Source of the DNA: Zygaena filipendulae
Taxonomy: Eukaryota; Arthropoda; Insecta; Lepidoptera; Zygaenidae
NCBI GenBank assembly: GCA_907165275.2
Contig: OU015675.1
Coordinates: 2,187,501 to 2,251,500 of the forward strand
DNA length: 64,000 nucleotides
Reading direction: 5' to 3'
Every line of letters begins with the position of its first letter. Positions within the stretch are counted from its first letter, which is position 1. Shown one piece after another: positions 55,501 through 64,000 of the stretch. The translations under genes were made by a program, and so were the position numbers. The notes beneath the pieces were generated by a model. It was not told where the DNA came from, did no database searches, and saw nothing but the letters and a program-made list of their open reading frames with translations.

Positions 55501-58500
55501 TGTCACGTTGTTTGTCCGCGATGGACTCCGAAGCTACTGAACGGATTTTGATAAAATTTTGTAACCGTTTATAATATGGTCCAACTTAGTTTTTATCCCG
55601 GAATTCCCGCGGGAACTCCGAAATTACCGCGAGTGAAACCGCGGGGGACAGCTAGTATTATTATAAAGTAAAGTCCTCCACTGCGCGATAACCTCAAAAA
55701 CTATAGAATTATTTTTCATGCGGTTTTCACCAATAGATAGAGGATGATTTACTTATAGGTAAGTTTATCCTGGAATTCCCGCGGGAACTTTGAAATTACC
55801 GCGGGTGAAACCGCAGAGGATACCTATAGTTATTGGACAAGAAAAGCAAACAATAAAAAAGAATGGAACATACTGATATAATATCTAAATCACCAAACAC
55901 ACCAAATGATTTATGTTAAAACAATGTAATTTAGTCAGCAAAAAAGGTATAAAAAATGGACGCCATTATTTTTTGAGAAGTAAAAAATGATATTCTAGAT
56001 GATAATAGTGATATGAATGGCAATCTTATTCACCTTTATGTCAAGCCAGGATCGAGCCGAGTTCCCCAGACCGGGCAGACGGAGGTACGAAGATCCGTTA
56101 AAGCGAGGCACCTGGAAAAATATATGCACATACATAAAAGTACCTACATAGGATACTTTTATCTCGGAATTCCCGCCAAAACCACGCGTAATTGTTGCGC
56201 TCGTTATTGCAAACTTCATGTGCGTCACTTCCGTTGACTTCGTGCGCGTCACTTCCGTTTTTACTCTCAAGGTATCAAAGAATTATAACTTCAAAATGTG
56301 GAAAACACTTCTAATGGTTGTCTACGACGTTAAATTCTTGCATAACGCATTAACAATAGTAATTATCATTATATTTCAGAAAATAATCAAAACGTTTTTA
56401 TGAGGCCATGCGTACAGAGTAATAAATGTTGTCATTAATTTTAATTTCTTATCCGTGAAAAATTAACTTTGGTCTAATACAAGTTTAATAAAGTACGGTA
56501 CTTTTTCTTTGTTTTAATAAAAAAAGAAAAAAAATTACAAGGTAATTTGTTAACATTTTTTCCCTTCACAAAACCAAACTTTTAAAGGAAAATACCAGGT
56601 GGTTAAATATCATAGACGAGGAAAAATCATGGTACTTATCAAAGAAAACACTAGGTCAAATGCATGTCAAATGTCATAAAAGAAGAAATTATTGACTAAT
56701 TATGAACCGTAGAACTAAAATATGACTAACCTTCAAATCCAAAGTGATTTCGCATTTGACACCGGCGTATCCCAGTGGGCATAGACAGACGCCCGCCACG
56801 CAACCGCCGCCATGTTGGCACTCGCACCTCTCATCACCATTTTCCTCTCTCATCTGCTTAATCCCATCACTTTTCTTTTCATCACTAATACTATTTCCAA
56901 AATCATATTTTTTTCTTTGCTCATCCAGTTGTATTTCTTTACTATCAACCATGAAACTGGGGTTTATGGAGTTGTCGAGTTGATTGTTGTCCTCTGTTTT
57001 GGCGTGTGTACCGTCTCTCATGACTAGGTCGTTATCTTCGAAATGTACGATATCGTTTATGTCATAGATGGCGCGGGCGCCACTGTTGTGGTCAGGGACG
57101 GTCTCTCTGGTGGTTACTTCACTCGGAGGCTTCCACGGTCCCAAAGTAGGCGCACACTCCGCTGCGAAAGATAAATTAACTAAAGATGTTATGTTGTTGA
57201 AATAAAGGGCACTCAAAGTCAAAGTCAATTTGTAGTCCAGGCAATTTTTTTTCATTCAAAATTGGCCGTTTGACGTCATTAAAATTACAATAATTACTAA
57301 GACAACACCCCTAAAACGTCCGCCTTTCACGGCTTCATTAGTGGTAGGTATAAATATTTGTCGGAATAGTTCGACGTTCTCAAAACAAAAGTTAAATGGC
57401 TGACTTCGGTAAGTAATAAAAAAAAATAAAAACAAATTCCTATCCCTGTACCTCAGAGTAATAAATAAACTACGTAATTAGAGACTTTTTAGGTAAGTAA
57501 TTTCGAATTTTAATTAATATCTACTAATATTTTGGTCATAGAATTTATGAGCATAGAACGATAATAATAATAAAGGGACACAGAGTGAAACTATACGTAA
57601 AAACCGATTACGTCATATTACGTAGGTCCTAGGTAGGTACCTACTATAACGTATTTATCGAAGGTTACCGTTCGCTGGTTTTGTACTTCAATTTTATTTA
57701 TCAACGGAATTTCGAATAAGACTGTCATTCTATTATACATATTTATTCGTGAAGGCATTAATTTTATAATGTGCTAGTCATTGATATATTCAATGGGGCT
57801 TGTCGACTATTTTGTAGGGCGTTTTATAGATTAATTAAAAACATTGAAAAGGTATTTTTTTTCTTTTTTACGTACCTAATCAAAAAATTACGGCGATACA
57901 TTGAGTGGAAATTTCGCGTGACGTCACTATCCGGTGCAGTTTGTAGGTATGGGGGCTTATAGCGGTTAATGACGTCACAGCCCCCACCCTAAACTTAAAT
58001 GCTCTATATCTATGTATATTTCATCAATTTGAAAAAGCAGAAAATACGTGTCCATTATTTTTATATTTTCAAACTGACGGACTAATTAGAATTTGGATTT
58101 TCAAAAGTCGTCAACATCCCTATTTAGATAATTTTGGACATATAGTTCCTGTTTTAATTTTCTACGTAATATATAGATATGAGTAAATATGGAAGAAAAA
58201 AGAATATATACACTATTACTTATTTGACTGAAACAAAGAATTTACATTTATACATGACAACGTCGCGAAAGATATCAACCAATGTTATTCTCATTGGATG
58301 ATCACAACACTGAACACACTCATACATAACATTATCATATTATATTATGAAGTACATATATTGTATATAGTGGAGACCAAATACGAATGGCATTACGTAT
58401 TCAACACGCGGCGGCAAGCGGAATACTAAACAATACAGCCTCCGTATGACGTGGTGATTTCATCAGAATGTCGACGGGGACTAGGTAACGTATGCTATGG

Positions 58501-59438
58501 TATGAAACAAGATGATATGAGAAGTTTAGTGCAAGACTTTGTAACGAGGCGGCCTTATGCCACTCGTTATGATATCTTGTCTCATTTCTATTACTTCTTA
58601 TTTTTAAAATCTGATTGTATTTTGTGTTCTAATCTGTTATCCTTTTTTTTATTCATAATTGGACGCAGATAAGCAATAAAATGTTAACCCAAAAATTAAG
58701 TTATAGATACAGAACGCTTTATTGAGAGTTAGAGAACGTTTTTTTATTATGTGTTTACCTTATTACATTGTTTAAATATGTAACAAAATGTCGGACATAA
58801 AAAAATGTTGACACAAAATGGCGCTATAATTTTAAAACACGATTTACTCAAAATTTCTCCAGTGTGAGTTAACACACTATTGCATATCTATGTCCAATTA
58901 TGGATTTCATATTTTCATTTTTGACACTCTCCTTAACTGAATTTCTAGCGTAACCAATGAGCGTAAGGCATCTAAATTACTTAATATTAACTAGGTATCT
59001 TACTATAGGTACTCTAAATAAATTATTTACTGCTTCAGAACTCGTATCTATTTTTATTCATTGGAGCTAGCCCGTAGCCGGAGGAGCCTTCCCAGTTTAA
59101 GAACCTAACAACTTCTTAGAGACGCAAACACATATTGTAGAGCAAGACTTCACAATGAAAGGAGCGAGCACAGGGGATCGCGCTAAATTTTTGTAGGTGT
59201 GTACAGACTATGTAACATGTTAGATAACTTGTGTTATGTAACACATCCACATTATTTAACATTGTTATTCAATATTGTAACATAAAACAAGAGTGTTTAC
59301 ATTAGAATAACAATGTTATATAACCATTGTCGTTTTCGTTCTTCAGTGTTAAGCTATCCAGTATCCACAATATCGTCGCTGTGAGGACGTTTCATTAGCT
59401 GCAGCAGCGACTATTGTATTTTTAAATAACAAAAAAAG

Positions 59439-59511
<73 letters not shown>

Positions 59512-60261
59512 CCACTTCACAACACACAGATCTACTTGATCCCACACTAAACTATAAGCTTGTGTCGTGGAAACCAAGCAAACGTGGTATATACTACACA
59601 TATTATTACATATATTATACTATAGATATATATATACACACCCAGACTGGAAAATGGAACCCTGTGTTCATCACACAAAGTCCACTCCCACCAGGAATCG
59701 AACCCGGAACCTCTTGATTAGCGGGCAGGCATGGTGACCATTGCGCCAATCGGGTCGTCACAAATAAAAACTATAAAAACTTATGTGACTAAGATGTACA
59801 TTTAGCATTTCGTGCAAGAAAGAATTCATAAATAAATACAACATTTTATTTATATTTAACATTCAGTGTCGACATTATCTAAAACATGTTACATGACATG
59901 TTCTGTTATGTAGTCTATACGCACCGTTACTCAGTGGTGGTACTTCTGTACAAGCCTAAAAGTCCGGCCTGCCTAGCCAAAACACTTGCCACAGAATATC
60001 AAATATTTAAATAAATAAATACTTGTTAAAATATTTGATACTCCATAGCAAGCGCAATTTTTAAGGAATTCCTGGATAAAAACTGTCCCTATGTCCTCTG
60101 CACCCCGACAGCGTGTAAGAAAAACAAACTGACGTGACAAAATTTTGCTAGTATAGACCTATGTATCTACCTGGATCGTGTCTTTCGTTTACCACTTCCG
60201 TACGCACGCACCAAGTGGAGTTATACTCTATCGCTCTGACAATGTAATTTCCAAGCGGAAT
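43534..60261 (-). CDS. EGFLAM: Pikachurin-like secreted matrix protein (FN3, EGF, two laminin G), 5' end missing
   Basis: Eleven minus-strand exons join in phase to 677 residues: 60261-60171, 57161-56731, 56111-56034, 51302-51157, 49604-49346, 48383-48289, 46937-46554, 45905-45702, 45536-45450, 44144-44047, 43694-43534. The first gives the last strands of an FN3 domain (IPLGNYIVRAIEYNSTWC). Residues 32-142 are a charged linker. The EGF domain is 143-167 with six cysteines. Laminin G1 spans about 175-366 (cysteines C332, C358) and laminin G2 about 475-677 (C645, C675), with a basic linker between (residues 385-440). FN3-EGF-LamG order is that of EGFLAM/pikachurin and fly SP2353, which bind dystroglycan-type partners at cell surfaces. 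Agrin or perlecan relatives fit less well. The last exon reads to TGA just after the final laminin G cysteine, so it is taken as the C-terminus. Upstream exons lie beyond 60261. Confidence 0.82.
43895..43975. repeat. Four tandem 20-bp units (GTAATTGTTCGATCGATTAC)
   Basis: Units follow directly in an intron of the pikachurin-like gene, with the first and last slightly changed. The unit contains the palindromes TCGATCGA and TAATCGATTA-like sequence. There are no spacers of varying sequence, so it is not a CRISPR array. Confidence 0.9.
44605..44697. repeat. (GTCGATYG)n microsatellite
   Basis: About eleven 8-bp steps of CGATTGGT and CGATCGGT. Microsatellites of GTCY type are known inside lepidopteran MITEs; here no terminal repeats were found around it. 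A CA-rich stretch follows at 44708-44748. Confidence 0.85.
44780..45094. repeat. 315-bp segment, inserted copy with 18-bp flanking duplication
   Basis: It is nearly identical to 42579-42893. CGTACACTCGCACAATAC occurs just outside it on both sides (44753-44770 and 45096-45113), as a target-site duplication would. It lies in an intron of the pikachurin-like gene. Confidence 0.85.
45235..45415 (+). repeat. Retroelement 3' end, copy 2 (AAGAGCGGTGACTCCCAA)
   Basis: This is the second copy of the sequence at 23455-23632, with the same AAGAGCGGTGACTCCCAA core and (AAAT)n tail. It lies in an intron just upstream (plus sense) of the exon at 45450-45536. Confidence 0.65.
45590..45640 (-). repeat. 3'-tail repeat, copy 2 (partial)
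   Basis: TTAATGCCACAGTAGCATTC and TCTGCCGGTCAAC match the inverted form of 17749-17822 and the copies at 52785 and 61585. Confidence 0.45.
47247..48147 (+). mobile_element. P-like transposon remnant (TAGTCCGTC family, copy E) with THAP exon
   Basis: The ends ATAGGCTATTTGACTAATAT and, inward from 48147, ATAGGCTTTTTGACTAATTT are inverted repeats. TGTACA follows the right end directly and is found at 47239-47244 on the left. The outer 160 bp on each side match the short members of the family. The middle (about 47405-47990) is unique to this copy and holds a THAP-type first exon with a splice donor. This makes it the least deleted member and points to a THAP-containing P-superfamily parent. Confidence 0.8.
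47590..47669 (+). pseudogene. THAP-domain first exon of a P-like transposase
   Basis: ATG at 47590 opens 26 codons beginning MPSCAVKWCGKHS and ending DGITFH, then CG and a GTAAGT donor. C4 and C9 are the first two zinc ligands of the C2CH THAP finger, and the GITFHRFP-like step at the splice site is the usual THAP end of the first half. THAP domains bind DNA in P-element transposases and host THAP proteins. No second exon is seen before the element ends at 48147, so the gene is a remnant. Confidence 0.75.
48655..48835 (-). mobile_element. Lep1-like non-autonomous Helitron
   Basis: AGCTGTGCCCCGTGGTTTCA then CCCGCGGTAATTTCGG is the 3' end. CAACATGCATGCCAATCCG and TTTTTGCGTGATTGAGTAAC lie inside. 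It sits in an intron of the pikachurin-like gene. Confidence 0.75.
49061..49325 (+). mobile_element. tRNA-derived SINE, full copy
   Basis: The head has an A-box-like TGGCGCAATGG and a B-box GGTTCGATTCC at the spacing of a tRNA gene. The body follows (GATGGACACAGGGTTCCATT, CCACGTTTGCTTGGTTTCCA, GATCAAGTAGATCTGTGTGT), then a short ATT and poly(A) tail. It ends 20 bp from the exon at 49346-49604. It is not called a tRNA gene because the stems do not pair well and the same sequence recurs inside two other SINE copies. A run of eleven G (49010-49020) lies just upstream. Confidence 0.88.
50090..50280 (+). mobile_element. Lep1-like Helitron, tandem copy 1
   Basis: ATAAATCACGTGTCACGTTG, GTCCGCGATGGACTCCGAAA and CTACTGAACGGATTTTGATA define the subfamily. 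The end is ATGAAATCGCGGGGGACAGC. It is followed within a few bases by a second copy starting with the same words. Confidence 0.75.
50283..50460 (+). mobile_element. Lep1-like Helitron, tandem copy 2
   Basis: The same 5' words as 50090-50280 lead to AATTATCGCGGGGTACAGCT; the 3' hairpin lacks part of its GGTGAAAC arm. Confidence 0.7.
50500..50580 (+). mobile_element. Helitron 3' fragment, third in the array
   Basis: CCCGGAATTCCCGCGGGAAC, AAATTAACGCGGATGAAATC and GCGGGGAACGGCTAG form a 3' end without its own 5' part. Confidence 0.65.
51346..51625 (+). mobile_element. TAGTCCGTC-family MITE, copy F
   Basis: GAGCTATTTGAGTATTTTTT at the left and CTAACTGACGGACTAAATAG then AATAGCCGATTGAG at the right. 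GCGTGACGTCACAAGCAG lies inside. It is 44 bp from the exon at 51157-51302. Confidence 0.78.
51630..54590. other. Large intron, no exon seen
   Basis: A 3'-tail repeat (inverted relative to 17749) lies at 52785-52900 (ATTTATTTAAGCTTATTGCA, GGTACAAAAGGCGAACTTAA). A GTCAAAGTCAAATCCTTTAT retroelement tail lies at 53455-53600, and recurs at 57210-57345. No exon with laminin G or EGF features was found. Confidence 0.45.
54594..54790 (-). mobile_element. Lep1-like non-autonomous Helitron
   Basis: ACTAGCCGAACCCCTCGGTT and TCACCCACGGTAATTTCGG mark the 3' end; ATTTTATGACGATCGGTTGA and GCCGTTGAGGCGTGAAAACG lie inside. Confidence 0.7.
55490..55655 (+). mobile_element. Lep1-like Helitron (50090 subfamily)
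   Basis: It has ATAAATCACGTGTCACGTTG and the same block order as 50090-50280, ending AGTGAAACCGCGGGGGACAG then CTAG. A further 3' Helitron end follows directly, at about 55740-55835. Confidence 0.78.
55656..55835 (+). mobile_element. Helitron copy directly after 55490-55655
   Basis: GCGGTTTTCACCAATAGATA, AATTCCCGCGGGAACTTTGA and GTGAAACCGCAGAGGATACC then TATAGT. It is joined head to tail with the preceding element. Confidence 0.6.
57793..58125 (+). mobile_element. TAGTCCGTC-family MITE, copy G
   Basis: ATGGGGCTTGTCGACTATTT at the left; CAAACTGACGGACTAATTAG and TTTTCAAAAGTCGTCAACAT at the right. GCGTGACGTCACTATCCG and AATGACGTCACAGCCCCC lie inside. Confidence 0.8.
58540..58620. repeat. Dispersed repeat (GTAACGAGGCGGC...), copy 2
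   Basis: It matches 35790-35875 over about 80 bp and lies 40 bp left of the second 235-bp MITE. Confidence 0.6.
58661..58895. mobile_element. 235-bp MITE, copy 2 (inverted)
   Basis: GGACGCAGATAAGCAATAAA at the left faces GGACATAGATATGCAATAGT inward from 58895. AATT is duplicated at 58657-58660 and 58896-58899. It is exactly as long as copy 1. Confidence 0.9.
59196..59933 (+). mobile_element. Harbinger-like element, copy 1, with a SINE inside
   Basis: GGTGTGTACAGACTATGTAA at the left and ATGTAGTCTATACGCACCG at the right are inverted repeats; TTA follows the right end. The left 150 bp match the inverted right part of the element at 60635-61481. Inside, CGTCGCTGTGAGGACGTTTC corresponds to the damaged first exon read in the second copy. 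A SINE occupies 59439-59760. Confidence 0.7.
59439..59760 (-). mobile_element. tRNA-derived SINE, full copy with long (AAT)n tail
   Basis: On minus it starts GACGACCCGATTGGCGCAAT, has B-box GGTTCGATTCC, the same body as 49061-49325, and ends in about 24 ATT triplets (59439-59510 on plus). Confidence 0.88.
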
Positions 60262-60873
60262 CTCACACAAAATTTAATCATTAAACAAAGAGGATGTAAA
60301 CACTAAGTGATGTTTGTGTTATCGTATATATCATGTCGCGCTCAGTTCATTCCACGTCACGTAGCTCGTATTAGGTGAGTCGAGTAACGCCAGTTACACA
60401 CTCAAATGTTCAACTGTAACCATTTGTCACAGTAATAGCCCTTTAATATCTCAAACGCACAAACTTCGCAGGGTTGTTACAAGCATTCCCGCTCTAAATT
60501 CCACTATGGGTAACATTGGCAAATGTAAAATATATAACCTCCTCTTTTTTGGAAGTCGGTTAAAAATAACGTTAGTCTAATACAGAAACATTTAAGAAAA
60601 ATGTTTTATGCATATTTCTAAGCGAAAATATTAGGGTGTGTACAGACTATATTATTAACTGTATTCACTTATTGTACGTAGTTTGTTAGTCGTAATTGGC
60701 TTGCATAGTGTTTAAAAAATTGTATTTTAGAATCAATAAAAAGCTGTGTACTACCCATTAATAAATAAATAAAATAAAATAAAAATAACATAACATGTTC
60801 ATTATACCTACAAAATTGTTATATAAATATAACATGTTTCAGATAATATGGACACCAAATGTTATAATAACAT

Positions 60874-61227
60874 GTTATACAACGTGTTAATGAATTAACT
60901 GAAAACTAGAAAGTAGTTTGCTCAGAATCGACTAGCGAATCGACTAGCGAATTTAGAATATTATATTTTTTCATTTTTACTAGCCCATGTCTAAATTGTT
61001 TATAATACAATATTAGGCGCGTACACCGCCCGCGGCAAAATAATTCGAACCGGTAGGTGCGGGCGTAGCGCTTGGAATTTCGTAGATAGGTCACCTCCAA
61101 ACTAATGTTGAATAACTTTTAAAGTATAAATTTTTTCGACATAAAATATATTTTAATCATATTATTGTTTGTTTTTTTAAATGGGGTGTATCAGGTTTTC
61201 AGTTAATTCATTAACACGTTGTATAAC
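60874..61227. mobile_element. Nested MITE (CGTTGTATAAC ends), 354 bp
   Basis: GTTATACAACGTGTTAATGA at the left is the exact reverse complement of the right end; the match extends over 33 bp. TA target duplication is likely. A second, inverted copy begins at about 63860 and runs off the window. Confidence 0.8.
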
Positions 61228-61250
61228 TTTATTTTTCTTTTGTTATTTAC

Positions 61251-61299
61251 CTACAACAGTCGCTGCCGCAGCTAGAAAAACGTCCTCTCGCGACGACAT
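61251..61299 (-). pseudogene. Start exon remnant in the Harbinger-like element
   Basis: ATG at 61299 opens 16 codons (MSSREDVFLAAAATVV) and one base, then a GTAAAT donor. The first Harbinger-like copy has the same sequence with the ATG and frame damaged. No later exon is left in either copy. That this is the transposase start is inferred from its position only. Confidence 0.45.
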
Positions 61300-61584
61300 T
61301 GTGGATAGCAATAGCAATGAAGAACAAGAAACGACAATGGTTATATAACATTGTTATATTGCATTGTTGGTCTAATGTGTACAGTATTGTTTTATGTTGC
61401 AATATTGAATAACAAGGTTACATAATGTGGACGTGTTCTAACAATAAGTTATCTAACATGTTACATAGTCTGTGCGCACCGTTAGACTTGTGTAGAACAT
61501 AAGTACTGCGCAGAATATTATGCTGTAGGTTACATGTCGTACATGCTGTACCTTGATTGATGGTCAAAGTATGACAAAATGATG

Positions 61585-61690
61585 TTTTATTTATTTATTT
61601 ATTTATTTAAACTTTATGCACATCATGGTACAAAAGGCGGACTTAATGCCACAGTGGCATTCTCTGCCAGTCAACCTTCAGGTAGTACAT
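61585..61690 (-). repeat. 3'-tail repeat, copy 4
   Basis: ATTTATTTAAACTTTATGCA, GGTACAAAAGGCGGACTTAA, GCCACAGTGGCATTCTCTGC and CAGTCAACCTTCAGG match 52785-52900 and, inverted, 17749-17822. Confidence 0.6.
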
Positions 61691-61794
61691 GCTACAGTAA
61701 GAGAAAATAAGTGCGTTTTCACATTAATTTTCATATGTTACTGGTTGGCTACATAAATGAGATGGAGAACAGTAATTTGCCTCATTACCTCAAA

Positions 61795-62114
61795 TGGGCT
61801 TGTGGACTAATTTTTATTTTTTAGTCCGTCTTGTAGATTATTAAAAAATATTGGAAACGTATTTTTTCTTTTTTTACGTAATCAAAAAGTAACGGCGATT
61901 TATTGAGTTGAAATTTCGCGTGACGTCACTATTCTGACAGTTTGTATGGCGGTTTTGCGGTAAGTGACGTCACGACCTCCTCATCCTAAACTTTAATGCG
62001 CTTTATCTCTGTATATTTTAATTTATTTAAAACAGCAATAAATACGTGTCTATTGTTTTTTTATTTTCTAACTGACGGACTAATTAGAATTTTGATTTTC
62101 AAAAGTAGTCCAGA
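61795..62114 (+). mobile_element. TAGTCCGTC-family MITE, copy H
   Basis: GGGCTTGTGGACTAATTTTT and TTTAGTCCGTCTTGTAGATT at the left, TAACTGACGGACTAATTAGA then TTCAAAAGTAGTCCAGATCC at the right. GCGTGACGTCACTATTCTGA and AGTGACGTCACGACCTCC lie inside. Confidence 0.82.
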
Positions 62115-62119
62115 TCCCT

Positions 62120-63230
62120 ATTATGGATAACAATACATATGTTATGTGGTATAGGGGATCCGGCTCGAAGAGGACCGGAAATGTATGCGATGTGGTGAGA
62201 GTCAGAAGTAAGGATAAATACCTTTGGGAGCACGTGGTGGTTCTTCTTTGGTTCTTCTTTTCTATTACACTCAGTTATAATTACACCCTCAGTCAATGTT
62301 CAGTACACTCATTACACTAGGCCTAGTTTATGCGGTGCGGTGGCGAGGACGTACTCTCGGGTCGAGGGAACAGTTTGAACTGGGAGCGTGTTGTGGATGG
62401 AATAAGGGATATAAATTCCATAGATTAAGTATAGCGGTATCAGGTAGGTCGAGTGTAGGCGTGTGTGCGTATGCGGCCTAACCGGCATGTGGGGAGACTT
62501 TTATACAGGATGTAACAAGGGACTTATTGAAGGAGAAAAAAAATATATAAAACACATAATTTATTTTTAATGCTTATACAATTATTCACAAAATTCGAGC
62601 GCGCATGATGCCGAGTGCCGACAAGCTGAAGGGTCATACCCTGAAGGTCAATTCTACGCCCCTTTCTCCTGTATTGCCGCTGCATAGCTCGTTTAAAAAT
62701 CAGGTGTAATGGTCATTGGCCTCAGGATATCCAAGTGTTTATATAAGTTTTTCTCTGTTATTTATCAGTGTTTTACATGTAGGTACCTAAACAGAGTTAT
62801 CGAGAATGTGAATAAGTTCTTCGTTTATCGTATCTTACATCTTGTAGATGCAGGAGTGGTGAGGTTTTGTTTCATGTGAGTTTAACTGACCCTCTGAACA
62901 AATAATTTTCAGGGTCACGGTACCGTTTTACCAATGTTGCTGCGCTACCCCAAACTTTGTATGAAAAGTTAGTCGTACTAAATAGTCTCGAACCACATCT
63001 AAAGCCCCTATTTACAACTTCAGTTCCCCCATTCCTTGCCTAAAGATTATCATCATCGATAGAACCTAAAGTTAAACTTTCTCGGGAGTTTGATGGAAAT
63101 TATGCTTCTCTTAGTACTTGTTTGAAACTAGTCTACTTGTTAGTCTAGAGCGAGTGGCAACCGGTAGGGAGTCGTCCTCGGTTTGTCGGGAACTTTAATA
63201 TCTTGTTATAATCTTTCATACGGGCTCAAA
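62120..63230. other. Region without a recognised gene
   Basis: The GC-richer part at 62330-62500 has several short open frames but no known domain. TGTTA near 62139 and TAACA near 62510 could be LTR ends, but flanking duplications are absent. No pikachurin-like upstream exon was identified. Confidence 0.35.
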
Positions 63231-63234
63231 TTAA

Positions 63235-63395
63235 GCTGAGCTCTTCTGTGCGATGAGAACTTTTTGAGCTTTATACATAAAGGATTTTTGAAAATTAAAG
63301 CCCTAAGGGGATGAAAAGGGGTTGCAAAGTTTATATGGAACGATTTCGTGAGAACTTCGAAATTATCGCGGGTGAAACCGCGCGGGACAGCTAGT
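63235..63395 (+). mobile_element. Lep1-like Helitron (28323 subfamily)
   Basis: AGCCCTAAGGGGATGAAAAG, GGTTGCAAAGTTTATATGGA and the end CGGGTGAAACCGCGCGGGAC then AGCTAGT match the inverted copy at about 28323-28570. Confidence 0.75.
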
Positions 63396-63859
63396 ATAAT
63401 ATGAAATAATATATTATAATAAATAAAAAAATAAAAAAATCATCGTGCAGATTCGATATTTACAGCAGAAGACCACGTGGTTTTATTTTCCTTTGGCATT
63501 CATTACCATTACTTAGTTGTAGAATGTCAAAGTTAGCACCAACATAATTCCCATGTCATGGCGAATATTGGATTTATGTAAATCGAGGAGAATCTGCAGT
63601 AGTTATGGTAAAACCTTGAACAATGGTGAATTAATTACACAATCATATTGGAGGTACAGGTAAATATGACCTCTGAATTTGAGCGAGCCCTCGCTGTGTA
63701 GACTCCAGAGTAATGACCGTCACCATTCATCACTCGATTCCTAATACACGTTCTACTCTAATAACGAGAAAATCGGACGCCCCAAGTGAAGAGATAGCAG
63801 CGTGCAAAGTGCGCCTTAGTCAAGTAGACGATCTTGAGCGCGGCGTACGCGCCAAATAT

Positions 63860-64000
63860 TGTATTGTAAATAATTTAGACATGGGCTAGTAAAAATGAAA
63901 AAATATAACCTATATTAAAACATAGTACGATCGATTCGCTAGTTGATTCTGAGCAAACTACTTTCTAGTTTTCTGTTAATTCATTAACACGTTGTATTAA
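63860..64000. mobile_element. Second copy of the CGTTGTATAAC MITE, cut by the window end
   Basis: AATTTAGACATGGGCTAGTA, GAGCAAACTACTTTCTAGTT and TTAATTCATTAACACGTTGT match 60880-61015 in reverse. The terminal CGTTGTA at 63989-63996 is present. Confidence 0.8.

Larger units (their letters stand above)
60635..61481 (-). mobile_element. Harbinger-like element, copy 2, with a nested MITE
   Basis: GGGTGTGTACAGACTATAT at the left and ATAGTCTGTGCGCACCG at the right are inverted repeats, and TTA stands on both sides (60632-60634, 61482-61484). A 3-bp TTA/TAA duplication is the mark of PIF/Harbinger elements. It is inverted relative to copy 1 and holds a start exon (61299-61251) and a nested element (60874-61227). 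Confidence 0.75.

Noticed and set aside
62139..62511. Solo LTR bounded by TGTTA and TAACA
   Set aside because: No flanking target duplication and no second copy in the window.
63640..63720. Possible Ig or FN3 exon on minus (DGHYSGVYTARARSNSEV)
   Set aside because: No convincing splice sites, the expected cysteine is missing, and the frame is short.

Overview
The window is animal nuclear DNA, almost certainly from a moth or butterfly. It is AT-rich with short GT-AG introns. It is littered with Lep1-type non-autonomous Helitrons (start near TCCTACTAATATTATAAA, end in a CGCGGGTGAAACCGCG hairpin then CTAG), carries a tRNA-derived SINE, and repeats GTAGGTACCTA-like words throughout, as lepidopteran genomes often do. 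Nothing bacterial or viral was seen.

Three host genes can be read. (1) POLE2, DNA polymerase epsilon subunit 2, is a single uninterrupted 526-codon frame on + (10674-12254). (2) A ferric-chelate reductase 1 (FRRS1/SDR2) homologue lies on - (20869 to 13467). It has twelve coding exons whose phases all agree and give 638 residues with signal peptide, reeler, DOMON and cytochrome b561 domains. (3) The 3' part of a pikachurin-like (EGFLAM; fly SP2353) matrix gene lies on - (60261 to 43534). Eleven in-phase exons give the end of an FN3 domain, one EGF and two laminin G domains; its 5' end is not in the window. POLE2 and the FRRS1 homologue converge, 1.2 kb apart.

The rest is mainly mobile DNA. 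Positions 416-10488 form a giant imperfect palindrome: two inverted arms of about 3.2-3.7 kb with almost no spacer at about 7320. A complete hAT transposon (3729-6902) with perfect 8-bp target duplications and an unbroken two-exon transposase sits in the left arm only; the right arm keeps the empty site. At 31166-34318 is a Russian-doll array: an internally deleted hAT holding a Tc1 element with one nonsense codon, plus a foldback MITE, each with its target duplication readable. A dispersed family marked by TAGTCCGTC/GACGGACTA has eight copies. One copy (47247-48147) still carries a THAP-type first exon, tying the family to a P-like transposon. Other elements are a TIR element with eight TGCGCACTCTT-like words (24986-25968), a 235-bp MITE in two copies, two Harbinger-like elements (59196-59933, 60635-61481) and a 315-bp segment recopied with an 18-bp target duplication (44780-45094).

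Most long open frames outside the named genes lie in repeats. The interest of the window is in its transposon structures: the palindrome next to the POLE2 promoter, the possibly active hAT, and the MITE families that can be linked to parent elements.
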